A model generated the notes under the pieces. That model searched no databases. It saw only the letters and a program-made list of their open reading frames with translations, and was not told the origin of the DNA. Source: Maridesulfovibrio sp. (GTDB taxonomy: Bacteria > Desulfobacterota > Desulfovibrionia > Desulfovibrionales > Desulfovibrionaceae). Taken from it: a stretch of DNA of 64,000 bases. Each line of letters begins with the position of its first letter. Position 1 is the stretch's first letter. Location of the stretch: contig NZ_OY762999.1 in assembly GCF_963666665.1 (NCBI RefSeq), positions 233,501 to 297,500 of the forward strand, given 5' to 3'. The position numbers and the translations under genes are program-made. Shown here one piece after another: positions 52,744 to 62,157 of this stretch.

Positions 52744-53496
52744 ATGGATTTTTCCACTTTAATCGGGATGCTGGTCGGGCTTTCCCTTGTTGTCGGTGCT
52801 ATCTTTATAGGTGGGGCTGTTGATGTATTTGTCAACGTTCCCGGTATGATGATTGTTATCGGCGGAACTTTGGCCTCTATCTGCGTTGCTTTTCCTTTTG
52901 AAGAAGTTCTGCAGGCCATGGTTGCAGGGTTCAAGGCCTTTTCTTCCAGAAAGGTCAAAGTAAACGAAGTAGTGAACATCATGGTTAAGGTTGCTGAAAT
53001 CAGCCGCCGTGAAGGTTTAATCGCCCTTGAGAATGTCCAGACGGAAAACGTTGTTCTGCGCAAATCATGTCAGTTGATCGCGGATAACGCCGATCCTGAG
53101 CTTATCCGGGCTACTTTGCAGATTGAAATTTCAGCCATGAAAAGACGGCATAAAATCGCTCAGGACGTATACAAACGTCTCGCCGGTCTGGCACCTGCGT
53201 TTGGGATGCTCGGTACTCTGATCGGTCTGGTTCAGATGCTGTCCAACCTGCAGGATCCGGCATCCATCGGTCCTGCAATGGCTGTAGCAATCCTGACTAC
53301 TTTTTACGGTTCCCTGCTGGCGACTCTGCTTTTTATTCCAATCGGAGCAAAGCTTAGGGCCAGAACTCTTCAGGAACAGCTGCATCTTGAAATTATTTTT
53401 GAGGGTGCCAAGTCCATTCTTGAGAATAATAACCCCCGTCTGGTTTACGAGAAACTTTCTTCGTTCCAGGCTCCCAAGGACAGATCCGGAGATTAA
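52744..53496 (+). CDS. motA: flagellar stator protein MotA
   Basis: A 250-residue inner-membrane protein with four TM helices (about 5-25, 30-50, 145-170, 180-205) and the large cytoplasmic loop of MotA/PomA. MotA with MotB forms the ion-conducting torque generator. Signature: GLAPAFGMLGTLIGLVQML (TM3 proline-glycine motif). It precedes motB by three bases. Proton or sodium use cannot be settled from sequence alone. Confidence 0.95.
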   Translation: MDFSTLIGMLVGLSLVVGAIFIGGAVDVFVNVPGMMIVIGGTLASICVAFPFEEVLQAMVAGFKAFSSRKVKVNEVVNIMVKVAEISRREGLIALENVQTENVVLRKSCQLIADNADPELIRATLQIEISAMKRRHKIAQDVYKRLAGLAPAFGMLGTLIGLVQMLSNLQDPASIGPAMAVAILTTFYGSLLATLLFIPIGAKLRARTLQEQLHLEIIFEGAKSILENNNPRLVYEKLSSFQAPKDRSGD

Positions 53497-53499
53497 GTC

Positions 53500-54249
53500 A
53501 TGGATGATGAACTCCTGAAAGGTTCGTTGCTTGTGGAAGAAGAAGCTGAAGAGGATGATTCCAATGAGTGGATAACCACCTTCGCTGATTTATCCATGCT
53601 GTTGCTGGTTTTCTTTATCCTGCTTTATTCCATGTCCGAGATTGATGCTAAAAAGTTTGATATGACATTCCAGTCGGTCAGCAAATCCATCAGCGGGAAA
53701 CTGCAGAAGATTGCTACCAGCAAGGTCTCCCGTGAGGAAGCCGGGGCCATTCTCAATCAGGTAGTTACCCGCAGACAGATTATCAAGGCTCAGCGGAAGG
53801 TCTTCGAAGATGTGAAATATCTCCAGACCACTAAAGGTGTGGAAGGGATCATGAGCGCCAAATTTGAGGATGGGAAAATCACTATCAAGCTGCCTTCTGA
53901 TGTGCTTTTTAATCCCGGGCAGGTCCAGCTGAGTGCAAAAGGGCAGTCCGCTATAAAAGCCTTGAAGAACTTTTTTATCAGCCATCCTGATCAGTACATT
54001 AATATTAAAGGATATACTGATGATACTCAGCCCAGCAGTAATAGCAGGCTGAAAGACAACTGGGAAATTTCATCTTTGCGTGCGGTAAATGTGTTACGTT
54101 ACCTTATGAAATTAGGAATTAAGCCGAATAGGCTTACCGCGACCGGGCTTGGGGAAATGGATCCCCTTGTCCCTAATAATTCGAAGCGGAACCGTCAACG
54201 TAACCGACGGGTCGAGTTTGTTCTGGATAAGATTATGACCGGACCTTAA
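53500..54249 (+). CDS. motB: flagellar stator protein MotB
   Basis: The 249-residue partner of MotA. A single TM helix near residues 28-48 has the essential Asp30 in TFADLSMLLL. A plug and linker follow, then an OmpA-like peptidoglycan-binding domain (NIKGYTDDTQPSSNSR, LTATGLGEMDPL, NRRVEF). The N-terminal cytoplasmic stretch is acidic. Spacing to motA is three bases. Confidence 0.95.
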   Translation: MDDELLKGSLLVEEEAEEDDSNEWITTFADLSMLLLVFFILLYSMSEIDAKKFDMTFQSVSKSISGKLQKIATSKVSREEAGAILNQVVTRRQIIKAQRKVFEDVKYLQTTKGVEGIMSAKFEDGKITIKLPSDVLFNPGQVQLSAKGQSAIKALKNFFISHPDQYINIKGYTDDTQPSSNSRLKDNWEISSLRAVNVLRYLMKLGIKPNRLTATGLGEMDPLVPNNSKRNRQRNRRVEFVLDKIMTGP

Positions 54250-54382
54250 GCTCGCGGTTATTAAAGATTAACAGAATTATGATTTCACTCTCAAAGTAAA
54301 CGTGGTTTTATTTTTGGGAAAAGATTTTTAGATTATTGTTTTCTCAACGGTGTTAACCAGTTGAATGTGATTGGAGAGAAGA

Positions 54383-54748
54383 ATGGATATTTCATTCGAT
54401 AGCAGTTCGGCAAGAGGAGCTTTCCGGACCAGTCTTCCCGGACTGGCTCTCAGGATTGAAGGTTATCCTTCCACTTATAGCGTGAAGGATTTCAGTGTTA
54501 ACGGTCTGGCTTTTTCTGCCGGCAACGATAGTTTTGAGGTGGATCAGCAATTCAAGGTTGATTTTGTCCTCGGCAAAAAAGAACTTTTGACCGGACTTGA
54601 TATCAAAGTGGTGCGTGATATCGGCAAAGGGTTGATGGGCTGTATTTATGTCGATCTGGATAAGTATCAGGAAGCACGTCTTGATAAGCTGGTTTTGGAA
54701 GTCCAGAAACGAATGATCCTGCTGCGCAAGAAAAAAGGCGCTTCCTGA
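54383..54748 (+). CDS. PilZ-domain protein (probable c-di-GMP receptor)
   Basis: A 121-residue single-domain PilZ protein. The c-di-GMP motifs are partly kept: R in FRTSLPGLALRI and the DFSVNGLAF element (D/NxSxxG). It follows motAB by about 130 bp and precedes accC by 19 bp. It may link c-di-GMP from the window's GGDEF proteins to motility. The ATG at 54383 was chosen over an upstream TTG because GGAGAGAAG precedes it. Confidence 0.8.
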   Translation: MDISFDSSSARGAFRTSLPGLALRIEGYPSTYSVKDFSVNGLAFSAGNDSFEVDQQFKVDFVLGKKELLTGLDIKVVRDIGKGLMGCIYVDLDKYQEARLDKLVLEVQKRMILLRKKKGAS

Positions 54749-54767
54749 TTTCAGTCGGTGATTTACT

Positions 54768-56186
54768 GTGTACAAAGGTGAACATAAGGTCCTTATCGCC
54801 AACCGTGGTGAAATTGCTATCAGGATAGCCAAAGCCTGTCTGGAACTTAATCAGAATTTTATCTGCGTCTATACTGAGGCGGATAGTGAAAGCGGTCATG
54901 TGCGTTTTGCGCGGGATAATGGTGGCGAGAATAGTCTTTTTTGCATCAGTTCATACCGTGATGCCAATGAAATTTTCAGTGTTGCGGATCAAAGCGGAGC
55001 CTCGGCTATTCATCCGGGATACGGCTTTTTTGCAGAGGATTTCAGGTTTGCGCGTCGGGTGGTGAAGAGGGAAAAACCGCTGATATTTATCGGGCCGTCG
55101 TGGCGGGTAATTCAGGAATTGGGTGACAAGATAAATACAAAACGTCTTGCACGCAGTTTGGGAGTACCAACCGTTCCCGGGTCCGACAGTCCTATTTATG
55201 ATGAACTTGAGGCTGTCGAGCTTGCCGACAGCCTTTTCGCTTTTCAGAGGGAGCAGGGATTTCAGGCCCCGGCCATCATGGTCAAGGCATCTGCCGGTGG
55301 CGGGGGGATGGGCATTGAAGAAGTCAACGATCCTGATGAATTCCGGTCCGTATACCGCCGTATTCGCAATTACGCCAAACGTCAGTTCAATGATGAAGGC
55401 GTGCTTATCGAGCAACGTATCTACGGTTTCAACCATCTTGAAGTTCAGGTTGTTTGTGAAAGGAGCGGGCATAAACATGTTCATTTCGGGACCCGAAACT
55501 GCTCGGTGCAGAGCAGTGGCAATCAGAAACGGATTGAAGTTGCCCCCGGATTCGCGCCTGAAGAGATTCACTATATTTTTAATGCGTCCGGGGTACTGGA
55601 CAGCATAACTGAACATTCCCTGTCCATGGCCCGGGCCGTTAATTATGATAACGTGGGTACGTGGGAATGGATTGTTACCCCTCGCGGCGAGCCTTTTCTT
55701 ATGGAGGTCAACACCCGTATTCAGGTTGAGAACGGAGTTTCCGCTGCGATCTCGGCAATTAAGGGTGAGCGCAATGTGGATATCGTGCGCGAGCAGGTTC
55801 GCCTCGGACTTGGCGAATCCTTGGGCTATGCTCAGGATGATGTCGATCTTTCCGGAGCAGCCATTGAGTACCGCATTATCGCCGAGAATCCGGATAATGA
55901 TTTTGCCCCGTGGGTAGGTACCATTGAGAAATTCGGTTGGCAGGATAAGGAGTGGCTTGAGGTTTATACTCAGGTACCCACTGACCGTCCGTATGAAATC
56001 CCCACTGAATTCGACCCCAACCTAGCCTTGGCGATTGTCCGTGGAGATAATCTGGAGCACGCCAAGGAGCGTGGTGTTAAATTTTTAAAGGGCCTGATTC
56101 TGCAAGGGCAGGACCGGGCAGGACGTAAGCTTGAGTCCAATATTTCGTATTTGATTGATAAAAGTTCAGGTTTGTTGGAATTTTAG
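54768..56186 (+). CDS. accC: biotin carboxylase (acetyl-CoA carboxylase-type)
   Basis: A 472-residue ATP-grasp enzyme that carboxylates biotin. It shows VLIANRGEIAIRIAKAC, IHPGYGFFAED, the ATP loop VKASAGGGGMGIEEV, and FLMEVNTRIQVENGVSAAI. The usual QVEHPVTE is here QVENGVSA, a divergence in the catalytic segment. GTG start at 54768. It is followed by a fused carboxyltransferase and a biotinyl-like gene, so it is probably part of an acyl-CoA carboxylase, but the acyl substrate is not certain. Confidence 0.88.
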   Translation: MYKGEHKVLIANRGEIAIRIAKACLELNQNFICVYTEADSESGHVRFARDNGGENSLFCISSYRDANEIFSVADQSGASAIHPGYGFFAEDFRFARRVVKREKPLIFIGPSWRVIQELGDKINTKRLARSLGVPTVPGSDSPIYDELEAVELADSLFAFQREQGFQAPAIMVKASAGGGGMGIEEVNDPDEFRSVYRRIRNYAKRQFNDEGVLIEQRIYGFNHLEVQVVCERSGHKHVHFGTRNCSVQSSGNQKRIEVAPGFAPEEIHYIFNASGVLDSITEHSLSMARAVNYDNVGTWEWIVTPRGEPFLMEVNTRIQVENGVSAAISAIKGERNVDIVREQVRLGLGESLGYAQDDVDLSGAAIEYRIIAENPDNDFAPWVGTIEKFGWQDKEWLEVYTQVPTDRPYEIPTEFDPNLALAIVRGDNLEHAKERGVKFLKGLILQGQDRAGRKLESNISYLIDKSSGLLEF

Positions 56187-56216
56187 CATTTTATGCTGAA
56201 ATAATTCAGGATTTGT

Positions 56217-58469
56217 ATGAATATCGATAAGCGCATTGACGCCCTTTCTGAAAGGCTCAACTATATTAAGGATATTTTCGGAAATCTCGAAAATGCCAAT
56301 ATTTCCATGCTCGGTTCAGAGCTGGATGAGTTCCGTGGTTTGCGCGGGACCATTTCAAGCAAAGATTCCCTGAGCAAGCTTGCCCGCCTAGAGGATCTGT
56401 TTTCCTTTCTCGAATCCAAGTTGGAAAAAGAGCTTACTCCCATGGACCGGGTGCGCATTGTTCGTCATCCGCAGCGCATCTGCCTGACCGATATTCTGGA
56501 AAATGTTTACGACAACTACACCGAGCTTGGCGGGCTGGGCGAGTTCAGTATTGACCCTTCCATGCTCATTGCTCAGGCCTACATTACCAGAAGGGTGGGG
56601 CAGAAAGTTGTCCACCAGCCGGTTATGGTTATTGGGCAGGAGAAAGGGCACGGGCAGGAATTCCGCAACGGCGGATCAGCCAAACCATGGGGTAATGCCA
56701 AGGCTTTGCATTACATGAAGGTTGCGCAGGCCGAGGGCATTCCTATCCATACCTATATTTTTACCCCCGGCTCATACCCTATCGAGGATTACCCTGGAGC
56801 GGCACAGCAGATAGCCAAAAATATTTATGAGATGGGCAGGATTGATGTGCCCATTATTTCCGTTATTTCCGAAGGTGGGTCCGGCGGAGCTGAAGCCATC
56901 GGTCTTGCCGACCGCAGGCTCATGCTTTCGCACGGGTATTACTCGGTAATTTCCCCGGAAGGAGCGGCGGCCATTGAAGCCAATCTCAAGGGCGGCAAAC
57001 GGGTAGATAGTGTGCTGATCGGAAATTGTGCGCGCAAACTCGGTATTACTGCCGAGGAAAACCTGAATATGGGTTACATTGATCGCGTGGTGAAAGAACC
57101 TAATCTCGGGGCGAAGCCTGCCAGTTATGATTTTTTTCGCACCCTGCGTTCCGAGGTGATCCGGGCCACTAACGAAGTTTGTATTTCCGTGAAGGGGCTC
57201 AAACTTTTCCGGGCTATGGCTCTCAAGCAGAAGGGACCGGAAGAGGGTGAGGATGTCTTCATGCGCTGGGCCTTGAGCTCCCGTGCCCGTTCAAGGCTGG
57301 TTGAGAAGCGCTATGAGAAATTTCGTAACCTTTCCACATCTGCATACATGGACCAGCGCTCCTTGTTCCTGAAGATGGGGGCGGCTGTTCAGGGTGTGGC
57401 TTGGTCTACTAAATCGCTTTTTGTCTATAACCTTGTGGGGCGCACTGTGCGTGCTGCCAAACAGGGAATGGAAGAGATTCAGGCCGAGGCCCATCTTGTC
57501 AAGGAACGTACCGCAAGGCTTCTGACGAAAAACAGTGCAGAGAATGGCTCGGCGGTTAAAATTTCAAGCGATGTACGTGACAAACTACTTTGTCTTTCCA
57601 CTTCTGACCAGTCTCCATGTTTTGAAGAAGGCCGCTGGAAATACAGTAGTCCCAAGTGCAAGGATGACCGTACTTTTACCTGCCCCAACTCAGCGACAGA
57701 GGGGTGCCTTGATCTCTGGGCGCCGGATTTGTTCGGAGATTTTGCCGGGGTCTGCAGTAATTGCGGGCACCATTTCCCGATGGAATATCAATGGTATCTG
57801 TACAATGTTTTCAACTATGCCGATGGTTTTGAATTCAACTCCGGCATTGAATCTGCCAACCCGCTGGGCTACGAAGGTTTTGATCTCAAGCTCGACGAAG
57901 CCCGCAAGAAAACCGGGCTGCGTTCTTCCTGCATAACTTTTGAAACCCGCATGGACGGGATCAATGCCGTGGTCATTTGCCTTGCTGCTCCGTTCAGGGG
58001 CGGTTCTGTGGGCGCGGCTGAAGGTGAAAAGATCATCCGTGCTGCTGAAAGGGCTCAGCGCAAGCAGCTGCCGCTTATTTTTTATGCTCATGGAACTGCC
58101 GGAATCCGTATTCAGGAAGGGACCAACGGGGTGCTTCAAATGCCTCGCTGTACCATGGCTTTGCGCAAGTATGTGGATGCCGGAGGCTTATATCTGGTGA
58201 TCTACGATACCAATTCATATGGTGGTTCCGTGGCAAGTTTTCTGGGATGTTCACCTTATCAGTTCGGAATACGCTCTTCCAAGATCGGTTTTGCCGGCCC
58301 AAGGGTTATTACCGAAACGACCGGGATTCCCGTACCGCCTAATTATCACAATGCATGGAATGCACTTGCACGCGGACATATTCAGGGAATCTGGGATCGG
58401 CGCGAAATGGGCCGGAATATCGGTAAGGCGCTTATGACCATGGGTGGCCGTAATTTGTATTATAGATAA
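56217..58469 (+). CDS. fused carboxyltransferase (AccA-like N-half, AccD-like C-half)
   Basis: A 750-residue protein. Residues about 1-390 look like AccA (GQEKGHGQEFRNGGSAKPWG, TPGSYPIEDYPGAAQQIA, SEGGSGGAEAIGLADRR). Residues about 470-750 look like AccD with a Cys-rich zinc site (CPNSATEGCLDLW, CSNCGHHFP) and APFRGGSVGAAEG. Fusion in the order A-D in one chain is uncommon; the known AccDA fusion has the reverse order. It is one operon with accC. Probably the carboxyltransferase of an acyl-CoA carboxylase. Confidence 0.85.
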   Translation: MNIDKRIDALSERLNYIKDIFGNLENANISMLGSELDEFRGLRGTISSKDSLSKLARLEDLFSFLESKLEKELTPMDRVRIVRHPQRICLTDILENVYDNYTELGGLGEFSIDPSMLIAQAYITRRVGQKVVHQPVMVIGQEKGHGQEFRNGGSAKPWGNAKALHYMKVAQAEGIPIHTYIFTPGSYPIEDYPGAAQQIAKNIYEMGRIDVPIISVISEGGSGGAEAIGLADRRLMLSHGYYSVISPEGAAAIEANLKGGKRVDSVLIGNCARKLGITAEENLNMGYIDRVVKEPNLGAKPASYDFFRTLRSEVIRATNEVCISVKGLKLFRAMALKQKGPEEGEDVFMRWALSSRARSRLVEKRYEKFRNLSTSAYMDQRSLFLKMGAAVQGVAWSTKSLFVYNLVGRTVRAAKQGMEEIQAEAHLVKERTARLLTKNSAENGSAVKISSDVRDKLLCLSTSDQSPCFEEGRWKYSSPKCKDDRTFTCPNSATEGCLDLWAPDLFGDFAGVCSNCGHHFPMEYQWYLYNVFNYADGFEFNSGIESANPLGYEGFDLKLDEARKKTGLRSSCITFETRMDGINAVVICLAAPFRGGSVGAAEGEKIIRAAERAQRKQLPLIFYAHGTAGIRIQEGTNGVLQMPRCTMALRKYVDAGGLYLVIYDTNSYGGSVASFLGCSPYQFGIRSSKIGFAGPRVITETTGIPVPPNYHNAWNALARGHIQGIWDRREMGRNIGKALMTMGGRNLYYR

Positions 58470-58473
58470 ATAT

Positions 58474-58491
58474 ACCTACATTTGTGTAGGT
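58474..58491 (+). terminator. weak hairpin after the carboxyltransferase gene
   Basis: ACCTACA pairs with TGTAGGT over a 4-base loop, with no T-run of note. It may be an mRNA-end or processing structure before the biotinyl-like gene. Confidence 0.35.
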
Positions 58492-58671
58492 GCTTATCGT
58501 AAAGTGTTTTCTGTGTTAGGGAGTTTCGCAGCAGGTTGACTTTGCCTGATAATGTCTGCAAATTGCCCGAACCGGATGCCGGGCTCAAGGGATCCGGTTT
58601 TTAAATGTAATAATAATGACCTCCGTCCAATGTGGCGGGATATAAGTAAAAATAATCTAGAGGTTAATATA

Positions 58672-59322
58672 ATGCTGAATATTAAGGAAATGCTTGAAGG
58701 TATCAAGGCCTCTCCTTACGAGGAAATTGAAATATCCGTTCCCCACACCGGAACTGTTGAATTCACCGGCCTTAAGGTTGGCGACAAAGTGAAAGGCCCT
58801 ACCGGTGAATGGAAGGAAAAACCCGGTACCGTACTGGCTAAACTTACTCGTGAGCGCAATACCAAGAATATCACTGCTCCTGAAAAAGGTGAGATTGTTT
58901 CCATCCGTCAGGATCTGGAAGGCAGCTTCGTCGAAGCTGGAGAAGTATTGATCAAGATCCGCCACTTCCTTTCTAAAGAGGAAGTAATTCAGCTGATCCT
59001 CAAGAAAGCCCTTTTCCTGTTCAATGCTCCGGAAAAAGCAAAGTACTACTTCACTCCTGAAGTTGACGCCAAGATCAAGGGGTCCGGCGAGCGTTCCGTT
59101 AAGGTTACCGAAGGCATGGACCTGTTCATTGTTTCCCGCATGAAAAGGGAAACCCCGCTCAACTACAGCGGTCCCGAAGGTCTCATTTATTCCGTATACT
59201 TCAATAACGGTGACAACGTTGACGCTGCCCAGCCGCTGATCGGTGTTTGTCCTGCAGATCAGCTCAAGCAGATTCAGGAAGTTGTCAACCGTGTTCAGAG
59301 TGAATGGGAAGAGGTTGATTAA
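58672..59322 (+). CDS. biotinyl/lipoyl-like domain protein lacking an obvious biotinylation site
   Basis: The 216-residue protein has a barrel-sandwich segment (VPHTGTVEFTGLKVGDKVKG near 22-42, NITAPEKGEIVSIRQDLEG near 66-84). Where BCCP has AMKM with the biotinyl-Lys, this has a LTRERNTKN stretch with Arg or Glu at the expected place. A C-terminal domain (about 100-216) is unassigned. It is next to accC and the fused CT. It may be a structural subunit, or its lysine may be placed elsewhere. The start at 58672 has GAGG upstream; an upstream in-frame ATG at 58552 reads through non-coding-looking sequence. Confidence 0.7.
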   Translation: MLNIKEMLEGIKASPYEEIEISVPHTGTVEFTGLKVGDKVKGPTGEWKEKPGTVLAKLTRERNTKNITAPEKGEIVSIRQDLEGSFVEAGEVLIKIRHFLSKEEVIQLILKKALFLFNAPEKAKYYFTPEVDAKIKGSGERSVKVTEGMDLFIVSRMKRETPLNYSGPEGLIYSVYFNNGDNVDAAQPLIGVCPADQLKQIQEVVNRVQSEWEEVD

Positions 59323-59394
59323 TAAGAGCTTTTGCGTTTTTGCATGTTGCCATTGACGGACTCTTTTTTTCCGTATTATTAAAGGATTTTTCGC

Positions 59395-59748
59395 ATGGGA
59401 AATGTGCTCCAAATCAGGGTTATGGCCCGTACATATGATGAAGCCGAAGTTGAGAAGAACTGGCCTTATCTGGTTAAGACCGCTTGGGAAGAACCGCAGC
59501 CCGCAGGGCGTCCGCACGGGGTTATCGAACTTGTCGAGGACCTTAAGGACCGTCTTGAGCTGGGTATGATCCCGGAAGAAAAAGCCGAAGCCATGGCCGA
59601 ATCCATACGTAAGGCATATGACCTTAAGTTGCGTATGGAAAAAGCCCTTGGCGACTGGAAAGCTTCGGAAGCCAATACCATCAGCTATGATCTTGAAGAT
59701 GAGCTGAGTGTTGCGGAAAAGATCGCTTCAAAAAGAAAATTCAGATAA
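59395..59748 (+). CDS. conserved-looking protein of unknown function
   Basis: A 117-residue hydrophilic, mostly helical protein with several charged heptad-like stretches (VIELVEDLKDRLELG, EKAEAMAESIRKAYDLKLR). No membrane segment or motif is recognised. It ends 12 bases before ssb, on the same strand, and starts after AAAGGA-like sequence. Function is not known. Confidence 0.7.
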   Translation: MGNVLQIRVMARTYDEAEVEKNWPYLVKTAWEEPQPAGRPHGVIELVEDLKDRLELGMIPEEKAEAMAESIRKAYDLKLRMEKALGDWKASEANTISYDLEDELSVAEKIASKRKFR

Positions 59749-59760
59749 ATGGGGGCCTAG

Positions 59761-60309
59761 ATGGCAGGAAGCATGAACAAAGTAATATTGATAGGACGTC
59801 TCGGGCAGGACCCGAAACTTTCATACACAACCTCCGGTCAGGCCTTTGCCAACCTTTCTGTAGCTACCGATGAAGGCTACAAGGACCGCAATTCCGGCCA
59901 GAAAGTTGATAAAACCGAATGGCACCGTGTTGTTGCATGGCGCCAGACTGCCGAGTTCGCAGGTAAGTACCTTTCCAAGGGCCGTCTGGTCATGGTTGAA
60001 GGCAAATTACAGACCCGTAAATGGCAGGACCAGAACGGTCAGGACCGCTACACTACTGAAATATTAGCCAATAATATTCAGGGCCTCGACAGCAGGCAGG
60101 AAGGCGGCTATCAGGGCCAGCAGCAGAATGGATACCAGCAGCAGGGCGGCGGTCAGTATAACAATCAGCAGCAGGGCGGCTATCAGGGCCAGCCTCAGCA
60201 GCAACAGTACAACAACCAACCCCCTCAGGGCGGCGGTTATCCGGATGATGAAGATCTCGGTCCCGCATTCCCTTCCGAAGCAAGCGGAATGGACGAAGTT
60301 CCGTTTTAA
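59761..60309 (+). CDS. ssb: single-stranded DNA-binding protein
   Basis: A 182-residue SSB: OB fold about 1-110 (MNKVILIGRLGQDPKL, TEWHRVVAWRQTAEFAGKYL), a low-complexity linker rich in Gln, Gly, Tyr and Asn with repeats of GGYQGQ (about 113-155), and the acidic protein-interaction tip DEVPF at the C-terminus, which contacts RecQ, PriA, ExoI and others. The start has MAGS before the usual MNKV. A strong terminator follows. Confidence 0.96.
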   Translation: MAGSMNKVILIGRLGQDPKLSYTTSGQAFANLSVATDEGYKDRNSGQKVDKTEWHRVVAWRQTAEFAGKYLSKGRLVMVEGKLQTRKWQDQNGQDRYTTEILANNIQGLDSRQEGGYQGQQQNGYQQQGGGQYNNQQQGGYQGQPQQQQYNNQPPQGGGYPDDEDLGPAFPSEASGMDEVPF

Positions 60310-60389
60310 GGGCTCGTATATAGAGAATTATCCAGTATAAATAAAAAGGACTTCGGCCAGTATAAAGCTGTCGGGAGTTTTAGATTTCA

Positions 60390-60419
60390 GGGAGTGGTTT
60401 TTTACCACTCCCTTTTTTT
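60390..60419 (+). terminator. terminator after ssb
   Basis: GGGAGTGGT pairs with ACCACTCCC over a 5-base T loop and is followed by seven T's, 80 bases after the ssb stop. Confidence 0.85.
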
Positions 60420-60534
60420 GCGTTTTGTCAGGCGAGTATTCCCTGACGTTCTGGTTGAAAATACTTATGACATTTTGCCCGGATAAATGGTAATGTAAAA
60501 GAACTGAGAAGTAGGTTGGGGCAAGTAATTATAA

Positions 60535-61719
60535 GTGCGGAAGACAGATGAATTTGATGCAAAGCAAAAAAGTCGGGTGCGTATGAATGATTTTAATGCC
60601 GGGCGACAGTCAAGATATTTAATGGTTGTATCTTTGACTCTTTTGCCAATTTTATCATTGGTCTTGATTACAGTATTTACATTTTTTCATCCTATCTTTG
60701 AAAAGATGGAATTCATCGCAGATACTATATATGAAGAAATACGCCCAGTGAGAGTTTTGCAGAAGGGTTTGATGGTTTCCATGATGGCCCCTAATGATTA
60801 TTTACTTCATGGAAATATGGATGAAAAGAAGATTTGGGAGCAGTCGAAAGATGAAGTAAATCATTATTTCAAAGTATTAATTGAAAATCCTGCTTATGCT
60901 GATGAAAAAAGCAGGTTGCTTATCCTGAAACAGGAATGGGTCAATTGTATGCTTTTGGGTGACCAGATTTTTCAGGTAAAAGTAGTTGGGCTTATTTCCA
61001 GGCACTCGGCAGAATTGATGGAGGCGTTTGACCAGTGTGTAGAAAATATTTCATCGGATTTAGATAGTTTTGCTGAGTATAGAGAGGAATCAGTAAGCGG
61101 GGCATACAAATCCATACACGAGCTTAAAACCAAAACAATTATTGCTACATTGGCAGCAATTTTATTGGGAATGATTTCCGGGGTCGTGGGGAGTATATGG
61201 CTTGCAAGAAATAGAAGTAAAATGATCGAATTCGTAACAAGGGATGCCCTTACCGGAGCATATAACAGACGGGCATTGGATGAGGCTCTTCATAGGTTGA
61301 ATGGAGACAAGAGTGCTTTCGCTGCTTTGCTTTTGGATCTTGATAATTTTAAGTCAGTTAATGATACACACGGTCACGATGCAGGTGATTTAATACTCAA
61401 ATCTTTTGTTGAAGAAACGAAAAAGGTGTTGCGGACTGATGATCTGTTTGGGAGATACGGCGGCGAAGAATTTTTGATATTGCTTTATAATACCAAACTT
61501 GAGCATGCTGTTACTCTTGCTGAGCGGATCCGGCAATCAGTTGAATCAAATGCGGTCTTTTTGCCTTCCTCCGGCGCACATCATTCATTGACTGTCAGTA
61601 TAGGATGTGCAGCAAGTGATGGAAGTAAGCCAAGTGAAGAAACCGTCAGGATGGCGGATAAGGCTATGTATAAGGCAAAACAATCCGGGCGAAATCAGGT
61701 CAGGGTTGCAGAATCCTAG
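60535..61719 (+). CDS. membrane diguanylate cyclase with four-helix sensor
   Basis: A 394-residue protein: TM1 near 30-52, an extracytoplasmic helical region about 55-195, TM2 near 200-222, and a GGDEF domain about 230-394. The catalytic motif is GGEEF (GRYGGEEFL), with an RxxD I-site (RTDD) five residues before it, so c-di-GMP synthesis with product inhibition is expected. GTG start with weak ribosome site; an internal ATG at codon 17 is an alternative. Ends before a strong terminator. Confidence 0.85.
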   Translation: MRKTDEFDAKQKSRVRMNDFNAGRQSRYLMVVSLTLLPILSLVLITVFTFFHPIFEKMEFIADTIYEEIRPVRVLQKGLMVSMMAPNDYLLHGNMDEKKIWEQSKDEVNHYFKVLIENPAYADEKSRLLILKQEWVNCMLLGDQIFQVKVVGLISRHSAELMEAFDQCVENISSDLDSFAEYREESVSGAYKSIHELKTKTIIATLAAILLGMISGVVGSIWLARNRSKMIEFVTRDALTGAYNRRALDEALHRLNGDKSAFAALLLDLDNFKSVNDTHGHDAGDLILKSFVEETKKVLRTDDLFGRYGGEEFLILLYNTKLEHAVTLAERIRQSVESNAVFLPSSGAHHSLTVSIGCAASDGSKPSEETVRMADKAMYKAKQSGRNQVRVAES

Positions 61720-61720
61720 A

Positions 61721-61772
61721 AGAAAGAACAACTCCCCGGTGCTTTGCCAGGCATCGGGTAGTTGTTCTTTCT
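61721..61772. terminator. terminator between GGDEF and PII genes
   Basis: A long imperfect stem (AGAAAGAACAACT with its complement at the outer arm) lies between the convergent genes and ends in TTCTTTCT. It can serve both. Confidence 0.75.
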
Positions 61773-61792
61773 GTCGAGATTTGTAAGGGGGA

Positions 61793-62131
61793 TTACAGAG
61801 CGTCCGGTCCGGATTCTCCGGTTCTGATACGGATTACTTCTTCTACCGGTGAGATGAAGATTTTACCGTCACCGACCTGACCTGTGCGTGCTGTTTCAGT
61901 CACAGCCTCCAGAACTTCGCTTACGATATCTTCATCAATTACAATTTCGATTTTGATCTTAGGTAAAAAATCGACCTGATATTCAGCTCCGCGGTATACT
62001 TCTTTGTGTCCGCCCTGACGTCCGAAGCCTTTCACGTCGGACACAGTCATTCCTTTGATGCCTATTTCGCTCAGGCATTCCTTTATTTCTTCAAGTTTAA
62101 AGGGCCTTATGATTATTTCAACTTTTTTCAT
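61793..62131 (-). CDS. glnK: PII nitrogen regulatory protein (GlnK/GlnB)
   Basis: The 112-residue PII trimer subunit senses ATP/ADP and 2-oxoglutarate. The T-loop uridylylation Tyr51 is present (EVYRGAEYQVDF), as are VGDGKIFISPVEE and the terminal GPDAL. It is downstream of amtB in the same orientation, 26 bases after the amtB stop, so it is most likely the GlnK that plugs AmtB. The GlnB/GlnK name is by context. Confidence 0.93.
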   Translation of the reverse strand: MKKVEIIIRPFKLEEIKECLSEIGIKGMTVSDVKGFGRQGGHKEVYRGAEYQVDFLPKIKIEIVIDEDIVSEVLEAVTETARTGQVGDGKIFISPVEEVIRIRTGESGPDAL

Positions 62132-62157
62132 TGGTTGCTCCGTCTTAAGAATGAAGA

